Of a stretch of 36,421 nucleotides of DNA, positions 8,082 through 15,014 are shown one piece after another (positions within the stretch are counted from its first letter, which is position 1; each line of letters opens with the position of its first letter). Location of the stretch: contig NZ_JAOQNX010000042.1 in the NCBI RefSeq assembly GCF_025961575.1, positions 1 to 36,421 of the forward strand. The letters run 5' to 3'. Made by a program: the position numbers and the translations under genes. The notes below the pieces were generated by a model. That model did no database searches, was not told where the DNA came from, and was given only the letters and a program-made list of their open reading frames with translations. The stretch is from Rhodoblastus acidophilus. GTDB lineage: Bacteria > Pseudomonadota > Alphaproteobacteria > Rhizobiales > Beijerinckiaceae.

Positions 8082-8109
8082 TTTACGGCCAACGCTTTCG
8101 ATTGTTACA
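8082..8109 (-). promoter_or_regulatory. Candidate autoregulatory SigF-type promoter
   Basis: On the minus strand, TGTAAC (8109-8104) and CGTAAA (8087-8082) are separated by exactly 16 bases, the same spacing as at 4126-4153. The sigF ATG is only 10 bases past the -10 element, so the message would be nearly leaderless. Confidence 0.65.
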
Positions 8110-8284
8110 TCGGCGAAGCCTTGATGTCGCGCGTTCTGGCGCCTCCCGTGGCGAAGGGCCCCCTCAACATAGCGGCAGGCTATCGAACCCATGGACAGCC
8201 GATATTTCAAATTTCCCGCCCTCCATGGCCAAATCTCTCATGCAGAAGGGAATTGTTCCCCTGCTTAACCAAGAGGATGAAACC

Positions 8285-8506
8285 ATGAAGTCGCTGCTCA
8301 CCATCGCCGCCCTCGCCGCCGCCGCTTTCGCTTCCTCCGGCGCCAATGCCGATACGCTCGATCGTCACCATCGCGCTGGCGTTGGAATCGTGCGCCATAC
8401 GTCCGCGCCCATGCCTGCCCCCACGAGCTTCCAAAGCCTTTATCAGGGCGGCAACGTATCCAACGATTGCGAGCAACGGGTCTTCGGATTTTGCAACGTT
8501 CGCTGA
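8285..8506 (+). CDS. Small secreted protein of unknown function
   Basis: The 73-residue product has a clear Sec signal peptide (KSLLTIAALAAAAFASSGANA), then a mature part of about 51 residues with RHHRAGVGIVRH, a Met/Pro/Ser stretch and two C-terminal cysteines (DCEQRVFGFC). The cysteines may form a disulfide in the periplasm. AGAGGA lies 8-13 bases before the ATG at 8285. No family is recognised. It diverges from sigF, but no copy of the shared ECF promoter was seen in front of it. Confidence 0.6.
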   Translation: MKSLLTIAALAAAAFASSGANADTLDRHHRAGVGIVRHTSAPMPAPTSFQSLYQGGNVSNDCEQRVFGFCNVR

Positions 8507-8596
8507 CGCGGGCGCGCGAGTCTGCTGCGGCCGAGAGTCACCGCCTCGGTCGCCTCCGCCACACCGCTGAGAGGCAAGAAGGCGGACGACAAGGTC

Positions 8597-9577
8597 CTAT
8601 CTCTCAACCATGGTCTGGATGCGGCGCCACCCCCCTGCGGCGCGTCCGATCACGATGGCCGACTTGGTTGGCGCATTCGCCGCGGCCAGAGTCGGATTTC
8701 CTCCCCAATTGATTTGTGCCGCTTCCTTCACCAGCGCCGCGACTGCAGGCGAATGCGGCCGACCGCGGACTGTCACCAAATTGACCTCACGCCACAACTC
8801 GGGATCGACAAGGGGACGCGTCACGACGCCCTGGTTGGAGGCGCAATTCTCGGGCATGAAGCCAAAGCCCTGGCCAGACGCAATCATGGCCAAAACCCAG
8901 TCGTCGCGCTCGCTGCGGAACACGACCTCGCATTTGACTCCCCTTTCGACGAAAAACCCGCCCAAATAGCCTCTGAACTCGCACTTCGCCCGGTTGATGT
9001 AAGGCTCGCCATCGAGATCGACGACGCGGATGGCGTTTCGCGTTGCGAGTTTATGCTCGCGAGGCAGGACGATCATCATCCGCTCGCAGAACAGCGGGCG
9101 AAACAGAAGCTTTTCGGAGGCCTCATCATTGGGCAGGCAGTAGATGGCGACATCGAGTTCGCCCTCGATGAGTTTCTCGTTGAGTTCACGCGCGCTCGCG
9201 TCCACCAGCTCCACCTCGATGCCGGGATGGCGGGCCCGGATGGCGCCGACGAGACCGACCAACTCCGTCGGCGCGACCGTGCACATGAGGCCGAGTTTGA
9301 GATGCAGCTTCTGCAATGTCTTGAATTCGCGAGCGACGCGTTTGGCGATATCTGACTGGACCAGTGCATCCTGGAGATGAGGCCGCACGGATCGGCCGAG
9401 TTCGGTCAGATGCGTGTTGGCGCGCTCGCGGTGGAACAGGGGGCCGCCCATTTCCTCTTCCAGCAGCTTGATGGCGCGCGTCAGCGAAGGTTGCGCCACA
9501 TGGCATTTTTCCGCCGCGCGCGTGAAATTCAGCTCTTCTGCGACCGCGAGGAAATAGCGGATTTGATGCATTTCCAT
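8597..9577 (-). CDS. LysR-family transcriptional regulator
   Basis: The 326-residue protein has the LysR winged helix-turn-helix at residues 1-65 (QIRYFLAVAEELNFTRAAEK, then CHVAQPSLTRAIKLLEEEMG, PLFHRER) and a type-2 periplasmic-binding fold effector domain from about 90 onward. The effector region has an acidic LVDASARELNEKLIEGELDV segment and a long FCERMMIVLP strand. The start at 9577 (MEMHQIRYF) gives the normal family length. An upstream ATG at 9613 would add 12 unusual residues. LysR regulators usually face their target gene, but upstream there is only about 240 bases of non-coding DNA and then the end of a convergent-type mobile operon, so the target is unknown and may have been displaced. 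Confidence 0.92.
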   Translation of the reverse strand: MEMHQIRYFLAVAEELNFTRAAEKCHVAQPSLTRAIKLLEEEMGGPLFHRERANTHLTELGRSVRPHLQDALVQSDIAKRVAREFKTLQKLHLKLGLMCTVAPTELVGLVGAIRARHPGIEVELVDASARELNEKLIEGELDVAIYCLPNDEASEKLLFRPLFCERMMIVLPREHKLATRNAIRVVDLDGEPYINRAKCEFRGYLGGFFVERGVKCEVVFRSERDDWVLAMIASGQGFGFMPENCASNQGVVTRPLVDPELWREVNLVTVRGRPHSPAVAALVKEAAQINWGGNPTLAAANAPTKSAIVIGRAAGGWRRIQTMVER

Positions 9578-9605
9578 GGGCGTCCCCGACGAAGCCGAGA
9601 GGGCG

Positions 9606-9626
9606 CCGGCCACAAGTTTTGGCCGG
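9606..9626. repeat. 7-bp inverted repeat upstream of the LysR gene
   Basis: CCGGCCA (9606-9612) and TGGCCGG (9620-9626) are exact inverted copies with a 7-base centre, about 30-50 bases upstream of the LysR start codon. The position suits an autoregulatory site or a leader hairpin. Confidence 0.35.
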
Positions 9627-9820
9627 TCCGAGCCCCGTCCTCAGCGAAGCTGACCAGCCTAGAGTACGCGGCGCGCACCGATTTTTCCACCGCCTTGTGA
9701 TGTTCACGGTGGCAAACGAATGCGATCCCAGGCCATAACGACCAGGGAAAGTCTAATGATTGCGACCGTTCGCTCTTGGAGAAGCGGAAGTGGGTGATCG
9801 CCGGCATTCGAGCGTCGGCG

Positions 9821-10708
9821 TTAGCTTCGTCCCGCAACTTCGCGGACCTGACGTTCCCATACGTCGGCGAAATCGTCCCCGGCGCATGGCGGTAGAACAA
9901 TATCAATTTCCAGATCGCGGCCAGCGGACAGCAAGGCGTCGGCGGCCTCGCGTCCTGGCTTGTCATTGTCACCAAATATGGTGAGCCGCCGAACTTCCGG
10001 CGGAAATTTCGCGATCAAGAAGCGGTCGCGGCTCAAGGTCGCCCAGACCGGAAGTTTGTGAACGAGAGAAGCCGCCCAGGCGGTTTCAAATCCTTCGGCT
10101 ATGCCAAGGTGGGACCCGGCCGGCGCGAGGCGCAACATCCCGTCGGCATAGGGGCCAATGGCGCGGCGCGGATATGTCACAGGCGCTTTTCGGCCGTCTG
10201 CGCCAAGAAACGTGAGCTGGACGGCGATTATCTCGCGAGACGGCGCCTGGACTGCGGCGATGAGGCATGGAAACTCGCGAATCGCGTCGTAGCGGTAACG
10301 CGGCAAAAATCGAACGGTGGCCGGAGGCGGCGCCGTGAACCCGCGCGACCGCAAATATTTGTCTGCGAGCGTGCCGGCGATAGGCCGGGAATAGGCCCAA
10401 AGCTTCCGCGCAAATGTGCTGGTGGTTTTCGGCTTCACGCCGCCGACGATGGGCGACGGGGCCGGCAGGGGAGACCCGGCGAAATTGTTGATCGCGGCCG
10501 CCACTTGGTCATGCGAGCAGCCAGCGAAGCAATGAAAGACGACGCCGCGCCGACCGTCGGAAACGCCGAGCGAGGGCCGGCGGTCGCCGCGCCCTTTTCC
10601 ATGGGTGAGCACAGGGCAACGACACAGATAACCGGAGCCTTCAGGATGTCCGTGCAAAATGGCGGCGACTTCAGCCGCTGTGTAATTCTTGAGGGCGACG
10701 AGCGGCAT
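9821..10708 (-). CDS. Toprim-domain primase-like protein with zinc-finger N-terminus
   Basis: The 295-residue protein has a Cys/His cluster near the N-terminus (C29, C31, H36, then C60 and C64 in VVFHCFAGCS) similar to the CHC2 finger of primases. A Toprim domain follows: the catalytic glutamate motif AEGFETA at 204-210 and the metal motif FGDNDKPG at 245-252. Proteins of this type (DUF7146/Toprim_3) are common on alphaproteobacterial plasmids and integrative elements, where they probably prime the incoming strand after conjugation. It is the last gene of the leftward operon of the type IV secretion locus. The start is placed at the ATG at 10708, although no strong ribosome-binding site is visible. 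Confidence 0.85.
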   Translation of the reverse strand: MPLVALKNYTAAEVAAILHGHPEGSGYLCRCPVLTHGKGRGDRRPSLGVSDGRRGVVFHCFAGCSHDQVAAAINNFAGSPLPAPSPIVGGVKPKTTSTFARKLWAYSRPIAGTLADKYLRSRGFTAPPPATVRFLPRYRYDAIREFPCLIAAVQAPSREIIAVQLTFLGADGRKAPVTYPRRAIGPYADGMLRLAPAGSHLGIAEGFETAWAASLVHKLPVWATLSRDRFLIAKFPPEVRRLTIFGDNDKPGREAADALLSAGRDLEIDIVLPPCAGDDFADVWERQVREVAGRS

Positions 10709-10722
10709 TACGGCGTCGACGA

Positions 10723-11304
10723 TCAGCGCGCTGACGCCGGCTGCCGCGCGGCGCGCGCCGCATCAGCCAGAATCTTGTTGGGATTGGGAAAGTCCGGCGC
10801 GGCCCATAGTCCGCGCCGGTGGCTACGAGCGTCGTCTTCGGCGATCACGTAAGGAAAATGGATCGGCTTGCCGTTGGCGTCGAGGGCGGCGAGTGCGAAT
10901 CCTTGGCTGATCAGGACGGTTCCAAGATCGAGCGTGTTGGCGCCGATATGCGCGGCGCAAACGGCGTAGATGACCGGCGGCTGCCCGGCTTGGGCTATCG
11001 CGGTGCAGCGGGGCTTGGTGTCGCGGATGATAGCGGCCAGATAGTTCAATGAGGCTTCGCAGCAGTCGGTTTTCAGGCCAGCGGGATTGGTGAAATAGGT
11101 CTGGCGAATGCAGCTCTGGACGGCATAGAGCCGGAACGTCTGCCCGTTCTGCTCCCATGTGTCGCCGGTCTGAAACTCCACGCCGGATTGCGGAATATCG
11201 AAGGCGGGCGATGCCTTGGGCTCTGCCGCAGCGGGCTGCTGGGCGCAGGCCGGCGCGATCACCAGCAAGAGCGCGAGCGCAGAAATGGCGTGGGGGGACT
11301 TCAT
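10723..11304 (-). CDS. Secreted thermonuclease-like (SNase-type) protein
   Basis: The 193-residue protein has a Sec signal (HAISALALLLVIAPACA) and a fold resembling staphylococcal nuclease. A GDTWEQNGQTFRLYAVQSC strand opens the domain and VIAEDDARSHRRGLWAAPDF closes it, the latter close to the usual 'E-x2-Ar-x4-GlWa' motif. Six or more cysteines (for example TDCCEASL) suggest periplasmic disulfides. The usual catalytic Arg/Glu pair is not clearly conserved, so nuclease activity is uncertain. The ATG at 11304 has CAGGAG upstream. Similar proteins often accompany conjugation operons of Rhizobiales; the role is unknown. Confidence 0.65.
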   Translation of the reverse strand: MKSPHAISALALLLVIAPACAQQPAAAEPKASPAFDIPQSGVEFQTGDTWEQNGQTFRLYAVQSCIRQTYFTNPAGLKTDCCEASLNYLAAIIRDTKPRCTAIAQAGQPPVIYAVCAAHIGANTLDLGTVLISQGFALAALDANGKPIHFPYVIAEDDARSHRRGLWAAPDFPNPNKILADAARAARQPASAR

Positions 11305-11319
11305 GTCGCGCGCTCCTGG

Positions 11320-11904
11320 TCAGTGCAGCGGTATCGAGCCGGCGCAGGCTGCAATGTCCTGATGCGCGACGGTCGCTCGGGTGAGGAATGCCTTGGTCTT
11401 CACGTCATAGGCGGCGTAGACCACAGTGGCGGTCGAATCCTCGGGCTCGCGACCAGCGAGCTTTTCGAGCCAGCAGCCGGCGCCGTCGATTACGCGGAAT
11501 TCGTCGCCCTGATAGGTGACGACCCGGGCAGGACAAACCCAGATCCGCGTGCCCGCGGAAGGCGAGGGGATTTCGCGGGTGCAACTCGTCGGCGTGTAAA
11601 GGACCGTCAGCACGACCAGCTTGTTCTGAAAATTGACGGTGAAGTGCCATGCGGCGGCGGCGCGGTTGCCAAAGGCGTAGCTCGCGATCGGCGAGGATGT
11701 TGGCGCCGGCTGGGCGTTGTTCTTCTCCAGAAGGTCAGACCACATCGATGCGTAGGAGGCGGCGTCGCCCACAGGCAGACGAAGGTCAGAATAGGCGACG
11801 GGTCGCCAAGCTTCGGGATCGTCGGTAAAACTCGCGGCGGCGGCGAGGGGTGCAAACGCACACATGACAACGCCAGCAGCAATGCGAATTGCAAGATCAC
11901 GCAT
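11320..11904 (-). CDS. Secreted protein of unknown function in the conjugation operon
   Basis: The product is about 194 residues. A Sec signal (RDLAIRIAAGVVMCAFAPLAA) is followed by a soluble periplasmic domain with four cysteines (PTSCTREI, IWVCPARVV, GAGCWLEKL, IAACAGSIPL) and a basic/hydrophobic beta-rich pattern. No family is recognised. The ATG at 11904 gives a clean signal peptide. A TTG at 11916 is an alternative, and neither has a strong ribosome-binding site. It lies 15 bases upstream of the nuclease-like gene, in the same operon. Confidence 0.6.
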   Translation of the reverse strand: MRDLAIRIAAGVVMCAFAPLAAAASFTDDPEAWRPVAYSDLRLPVGDAASYASMWSDLLEKNNAQPAPTSSPIASYAFGNRAAAAWHFTVNFQNKLVVLTVLYTPTSCTREIPSPSAGTRIWVCPARVVTYQGDEFRVIDGAGCWLEKLAGREPEDSTATVVYAAYDVKTKAFLTRATVAHQDIAACAGSIPLH

Positions 11905-11960
11905 ATCGAATTCCAAGGGGCTGCAAAGATTTTCGCCTCAAAGCGACGCAACGGGCGCGC

Positions 11961-12638
11961 TCATCCGGCGTTCGCCGGCAGGTTCAATGTCGGCGTGTTC
12001 GTCGGCGGGGTGCTTGATCCGGGTGTGGTGGCGCCGCCGTCCGGGCAATTTCCGCCCGTCGATTTCTGACCGGTGAAACAGCTCACGTCGTAGCCGGCGC
12101 CCTTGACGATGTATTGCGCGATGCAGACGCCATTGCCGTCATTGGTCGAGCTGCTCCCGCCGCTGCCAACGCAATGACCGCCATTGGCGATGTAGTTGGC
12201 GAGCTTTCCCTTGCTGCCGCATCCGAACTGGCAGGCCATCAGGATCGCGGATTGATCGACTGTGACGCACTTGCCGCCATAGCAGACTTGCTGACCAATG
12301 AGGCTGGTCGATCCCGCCTTTTGGGCCTGCGCCCAAGAATCCTTTTCATACTGCGTCCAGGCCGAAACCTGCGAGGATGGGCTCGATAAAAAGGAAGACG
12401 CCGAGCCGCTGTAATATCGCTCGAACGTCCCTGGACAGAACTGGAAGGCGCCCAGGCAGCCAAAGCGGTTGACGGAACCCCAATTGCCCTCGCTCGCCGA
12501 TACTTTCGCGGCGAACTGAGAGCATTGCTCGGGCATTCCGGCAGCGGCGATGGAGGCGGCGGATTGACCCGCCTGAACTGTAGAAGCTGTGAGAATAACG
12601 CCTGAAAATAAAACAGAAACAATCAATCGCATCGTCAT
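11961..12638 (-). CDS. Secreted lysozyme-like protein, Cys-rich
   Basis: The 225-residue secreted protein has a signal peptide (RLIVSVLFSGVILTASTVQA). Its domain resembles goose-type/SLT muramidases: FAAKVSASEGNWGSVNR with a candidate catalytic glutamate, followed by GCLGAFQFCPGTFERYY, similar to the 'ESGG-N ... GAyQf' pattern. Ten or so cysteines and a Thr/Pro/Ser-rich tail (TTPGSSTPPTNTPT) follow. It may open the peptidoglycan for the secretion channel together with VirB1, or be displayed on the pilus. Two starts are possible: ATG at 12638 overlaps the upstream stop as ATGA, while ATG at 12632 is better spaced from AGGAA. Confidence 0.6.
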   Translation of the reverse strand: MTMRLIVSVLFSGVILTASTVQAGQSAASIAAAGMPEQCSQFAAKVSASEGNWGSVNRFGCLGAFQFCPGTFERYYSGSASSFLSSPSSQVSAWTQYEKDSWAQAQKAGSTSLIGQQVCYGGKCVTVDQSAILMACQFGCGSKGKLANYIANGGHCVGSGGSSSTNDGNGVCIAQYIVKGAGYDVSCFTGQKSTGGNCPDGGATTPGSSTPPTNTPTLNLPANAG

Positions 12639-13102
12639 TTCCTGGGGGCAATCTTGAATTGATTGTCGCCGGCAATGAGCGCGTGCGCGTCACCAGATAA
12701 CTTGAAGGGATGCTTCGCGAAGTCGGCGGTCTGGGGTAGGTCCGCGAGAGCGCTTCCAGGCGGAATGACCTGTTGCATGTCAGCTTCCAGGCGAAGCGTC
12801 CTCCCCCCATTTTTGTTGATGAAGACCAGCCGCGTCGGGCAGGTGCTCGAACCACAATTTTCGTTCCAGATCTGCGAGGCGATCCAGCGCCCGTCAGGCG
12901 CGTTCAAGGAATAGGTGTAGATAGACACGGACCCGCCGGGTGGAGGCGTGAAGTCGTCGCTCGACCAGATGCCGTTAGGGTCGGCTTTGGCGTCCGTCGT
13001 CGCCTGGGAGAATGAGAACGGGAGCGCATTCGAAGCAGCGACAGCCGGTCCAGCAAACAGAATTCCCGCGAGGGTGATCGCGGTAAGCGATTTGAACAGC
13101 AT
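12635..13102 (-). CDS. Secreted protein of unknown function
   Basis: The product is 155 residues. The signal peptide (FKSLTAITLAGILFAGPAVAA) is followed by a compact periplasmic domain with one cysteine pair (ENCGSSTCPTRLVFINKNG), which suggests a disulfide-closed loop, and a basic end (FKIAPRK). No family is recognised. The ATG at 13102 is preceded by CAGGAG at 8-13 bases. The stop overlaps the next start by four bases, so it is co-translated with the lysozyme-like gene. Confidence 0.65.
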   Translation of the reverse strand: MLFKSLTAITLAGILFAGPAVAASNALPFSFSQATTDAKADPNGIWSSDDFTPPPGGSVSIYTYSLNAPDGRWIASQIWNENCGSSTCPTRLVFINKNGGRTLRLEADMQQVIPPGSALADLPQTADFAKHPFKLSGDAHALIAGDNQFKIAPRK

Positions 13103-13129
13103 GGGATGACTCCTGATATTTCGGCGCGC

Positions 13130-13561
13130 TCAGCGTGAAGCGCGTTTGGGCGGCATTGCGATCCTGGCGCGATAAATCCCGCGCGCGAAGTCTGCGACGG
13201 CGCTGCAGCAGGTGTGCACGATGGCCGCGCCGCGGAATGCCCAGCCGAGTGCGCCCAGCACGAGTCCGATCGCGGCGACGGCGAACGCGATAACGCCCGC
13301 GCATAGAAGGCCGACAAGCAACGCCCCAACGTTGCCGCGAAATGGCGTGATCGCCTCCGGGAACAGGATTTTATTCACGGTCCATTCGAGGGGATAGAGG
13401 ATGTAGCCAAGGATCGAGAACGTGTGCTGATCGACCCACATCAAAGGCTCGTATGCGAAAACGACGGCAAAGACGCTGAAAATGCCGAAGGCGCAGAAGC
13501 GGTCGAGCGCGCTCGGCGACGTCTCATAGGCCTCGTAGACTGGAGGAGGGGGAGACAGCAT
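13130..13561 (-). CDS. Small inner-membrane protein, first gene of leftward operon
   Basis: The product is 143 residues. A Pro-rich N-terminus (LSPPPPVYEAYETSPSAL) is followed by about three hydrophobic segments (ILFSVFAVVFAYEP-like, VGALLVGLLCAGVIAFAVAAIGLVLGALG) and a basic tail. The start at 13561 is chosen because GGAG lies 7 bases upstream and the longer frame adds 32 residues of antisense character. No family is recognised. Its position next to the divergent promoter suggests a role in assembling or regulating the secretion locus. Confidence 0.6.
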   Translation of the reverse strand: MLSPPPPVYEAYETSPSALDRFCAFGIFSVFAVVFAYEPLMWVDQHTFSILGYILYPLEWTVNKILFPEAITPFRGNVGALLVGLLCAGVIAFAVAAIGLVLGALGWAFRGAAIVHTCCSAVADFARGIYRARIAMPPKRASR

Positions 13562-13698
13562 TCTTGTGCTCCAAGTGATGAAACGACGGGGGGAGCAGCG
13601 ACGCTCCAACTCGAACGCCATCAGCGTACGCGAACCTTTTTTAGTTGCCAACAACATTTATTTTTTGTAAGCAGCATCTAAATTCCAGAGGCAATCTC
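13562..13698. promoter_or_regulatory. Divergent control region between the two conjugation operons
   Basis: These 137 bases separate the leftward accessory operon from virB1. The stretch 13636-13683 is unusually AT-rich for this DNA. It contains GTTG-CCAA-CAAC (13644-13655), an inverted repeat, and the self-complementary GCGTACGC (13624-13631). Either could be an operator for a regulator that is not in the window. Exact -35/-10 boxes cannot be assigned with confidence. Confidence 0.45.
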
Positions 13699-14412
13699 AT
13701 GCGCTTACCAGTTTCAGTCTGTGCGTTCTTGTGCGCCGTGGCGGGCGCTATGGCGCGAGATGCATCGCCTCCGCCGGGTGAAGCGCAAGCAAGAGTCATA
13801 AAGGTTCGTCGTTCCGCGCAATTGTGCCAGGCGACTTTTTCTGACAACGACATTCAGAATCTGGTCCGCAGCGAAGCAGCCGCGCAAGGCGTCGATGAAA
13901 AGCTTGCGTTGGCGATCTCGATGCAGGAGTCCCGCCACGGCCGCGATTTGAACAGCCCGGCGGGCGCACGCGGCCCCATGCAATTGATGCCAGGCACGGC
14001 GGCGCAATATGGCGTCGAGGACATTTGCGATCCTGCGCAAAACATCCGGGGCGGGGTCCACTATCTCAAGGACCTGACCGCGCTATTTCAAGGCAACGCC
14101 ATGCTCACGGCGGCGGCCTACAACGCCGGCCCGGAAGCCGTCTTTCGGGCGCGCGGCGTGCCGCCCATTGCCGAAACCGTGCGCTATGTCGCAGCCGTCA
14201 CCAACACTTATTTCGGCCTGGATGTGCTGTCGACGCGCAAAAGCCGATTGACGCGAATGGCCGACAAGGAAGCCGCGCCGTCCGCTAGAGCCGCGCTTAT
14301 TGCAGACGCGCGGGATGCCTCTGGCGCGGCAGCGAAGCTCAACTGGATCGGCGGCTCGGTGCTTTATGTCAGCAACGAGGATGGAGAGAAGCAGTATGTT
14401 GAAACGAAATGA
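13699..14412 (+). CDS. virB1: VirB1-like lytic transglycosylase
   Basis: The 237-residue secreted enzyme cuts peptidoglycan glycan strands so the secretion channel can pass. It has a signal peptide (RLPVSVCAFLCAVAGAMA) and an SLT domain at about 48-180: the catalytic Glu77 in ISMQESRHGRD, the GPMQLMPGTAAQYGV motif at about 92, and AAYNAGPEAV near 145. The ATG at 13699 is preferred because CAGAGG lies 8-13 bases upstream and it gives a clean signal. The longer frame from 13645 adds a non-signal leader. It is the first gene of the virB operon and overlaps virB2 by 17 bases. Confidence 0.93.
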   Translation: MRLPVSVCAFLCAVAGAMARDASPPPGEAQARVIKVRRSAQLCQATFSDNDIQNLVRSEAAAQGVDEKLALAISMQESRHGRDLNSPAGARGPMQLMPGTAAQYGVEDICDPAQNIRGGVHYLKDLTALFQGNAMLTAAAYNAGPEAVFRARGVPPIAETVRYVAAVTNTYFGLDVLSTRKSRLTRMADKEAAPSARAALIADARDASGAAAKLNWIGGSVLYVSNEDGEKQYVETK

Positions 14413-14710
14413 TATTGTTCTGGTCGCGACGCTTGCCGTTCTGGGCCTGACAGCCAGCGCGGACATGGCGTGGGCCTCGGCCTCGACCTTCCAGCCGTTG
14501 AACACGGCGATGAGCGCTGTCCTCCAATTCATGACCGGAACATTCGCGACAACAGCCGCGACAGTCGCGGTCGCAGCCGTCGGCTTTCTGGCTTTGACGA
14601 GCCGCATTCCCTGGTCTTGGGCGTTCTCCGTCGTGATCGGCGTCGCGCTGATTTTCGGCGCCGCGCAAATCGTCTCGTCGCTGACCAGCGGCATGAGCAG
14701 CGGCGGCTGA
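14396..14710 (+). CDS. virB2: VirB2-like major pilin
   Basis: The 104-residue TrbC/VirB2-type pilin subunit has a long N-terminal signal (about 1-29, ending DMAWASA) and two hydrophobic helices (FATTAATVAVAAVGFLALTS and WAFSVVIGVALIFGAAQIV) separated by a short polar loop with RIPWS. This is the standard pilin hairpin. The start lies inside the end of virB1 with a GGAGAGAAGCAGT ribosome-binding region. The pilin family evolves fast, so the call rests on size, topology and position. Confidence 0.9.
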   Translation: MLKRNDIVLVATLAVLGLTASADMAWASASTFQPLNTAMSAVLQFMTGTFATTAATVAVAAVGFLALTSRIPWSWAFSVVIGVALIFGAAQIVSSLTSGMSSGG

Positions 14711-14713
14711 CGG

Positions 14714-15004
14714 ATGCAGCAGGTCGAGCCAACACTTGACCCGCTGGTGGGCGGCCTCACCCGCCCACCCATGATGCTCGGTGTACCCTACACTTTGTTT
14801 GTCATGGAATTTTGTCTGGTGGTGCTGATCTTCATCAACACGAAGAACCTGCTCATGTTTCTTCTGCTGATCCCGGTCCACTCCATCGCATACGCGCTGA
14901 CCGTCCGCGACAACAGGTTCATCGACATCATCCTCGTGCGGTTCGGGAAATGTCCGGTGACGCGAAATCATCGGTTTTGGGGCGGCGATTCCTACGAGCC
15001 TTGA
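14714..15004 (+). CDS. virB3: VirB3-like membrane protein
   Basis: This 96-residue VirB3 is a small inner-membrane partner of VirB4 in pilus assembly. The pattern LVGGLTRPPMMLGVPYTLFV, two hydrophobic helices and a C-terminal CPVTRNHRFWGGDSY are typical of the family. It starts 3 bases after virB2 stops, and 10 bases separate its stop from virB4. Confidence 0.93.
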   Translation: MQQVEPTLDPLVGGLTRPPMMLGVPYTLFVMEFCLVVLIFINTKNLLMFLLLIPVHSIAYALTVRDNRFIDIILVRFGKCPVTRNHRFWGGDSYEP

Positions 15005-15014
15005 GGGGACCGTT

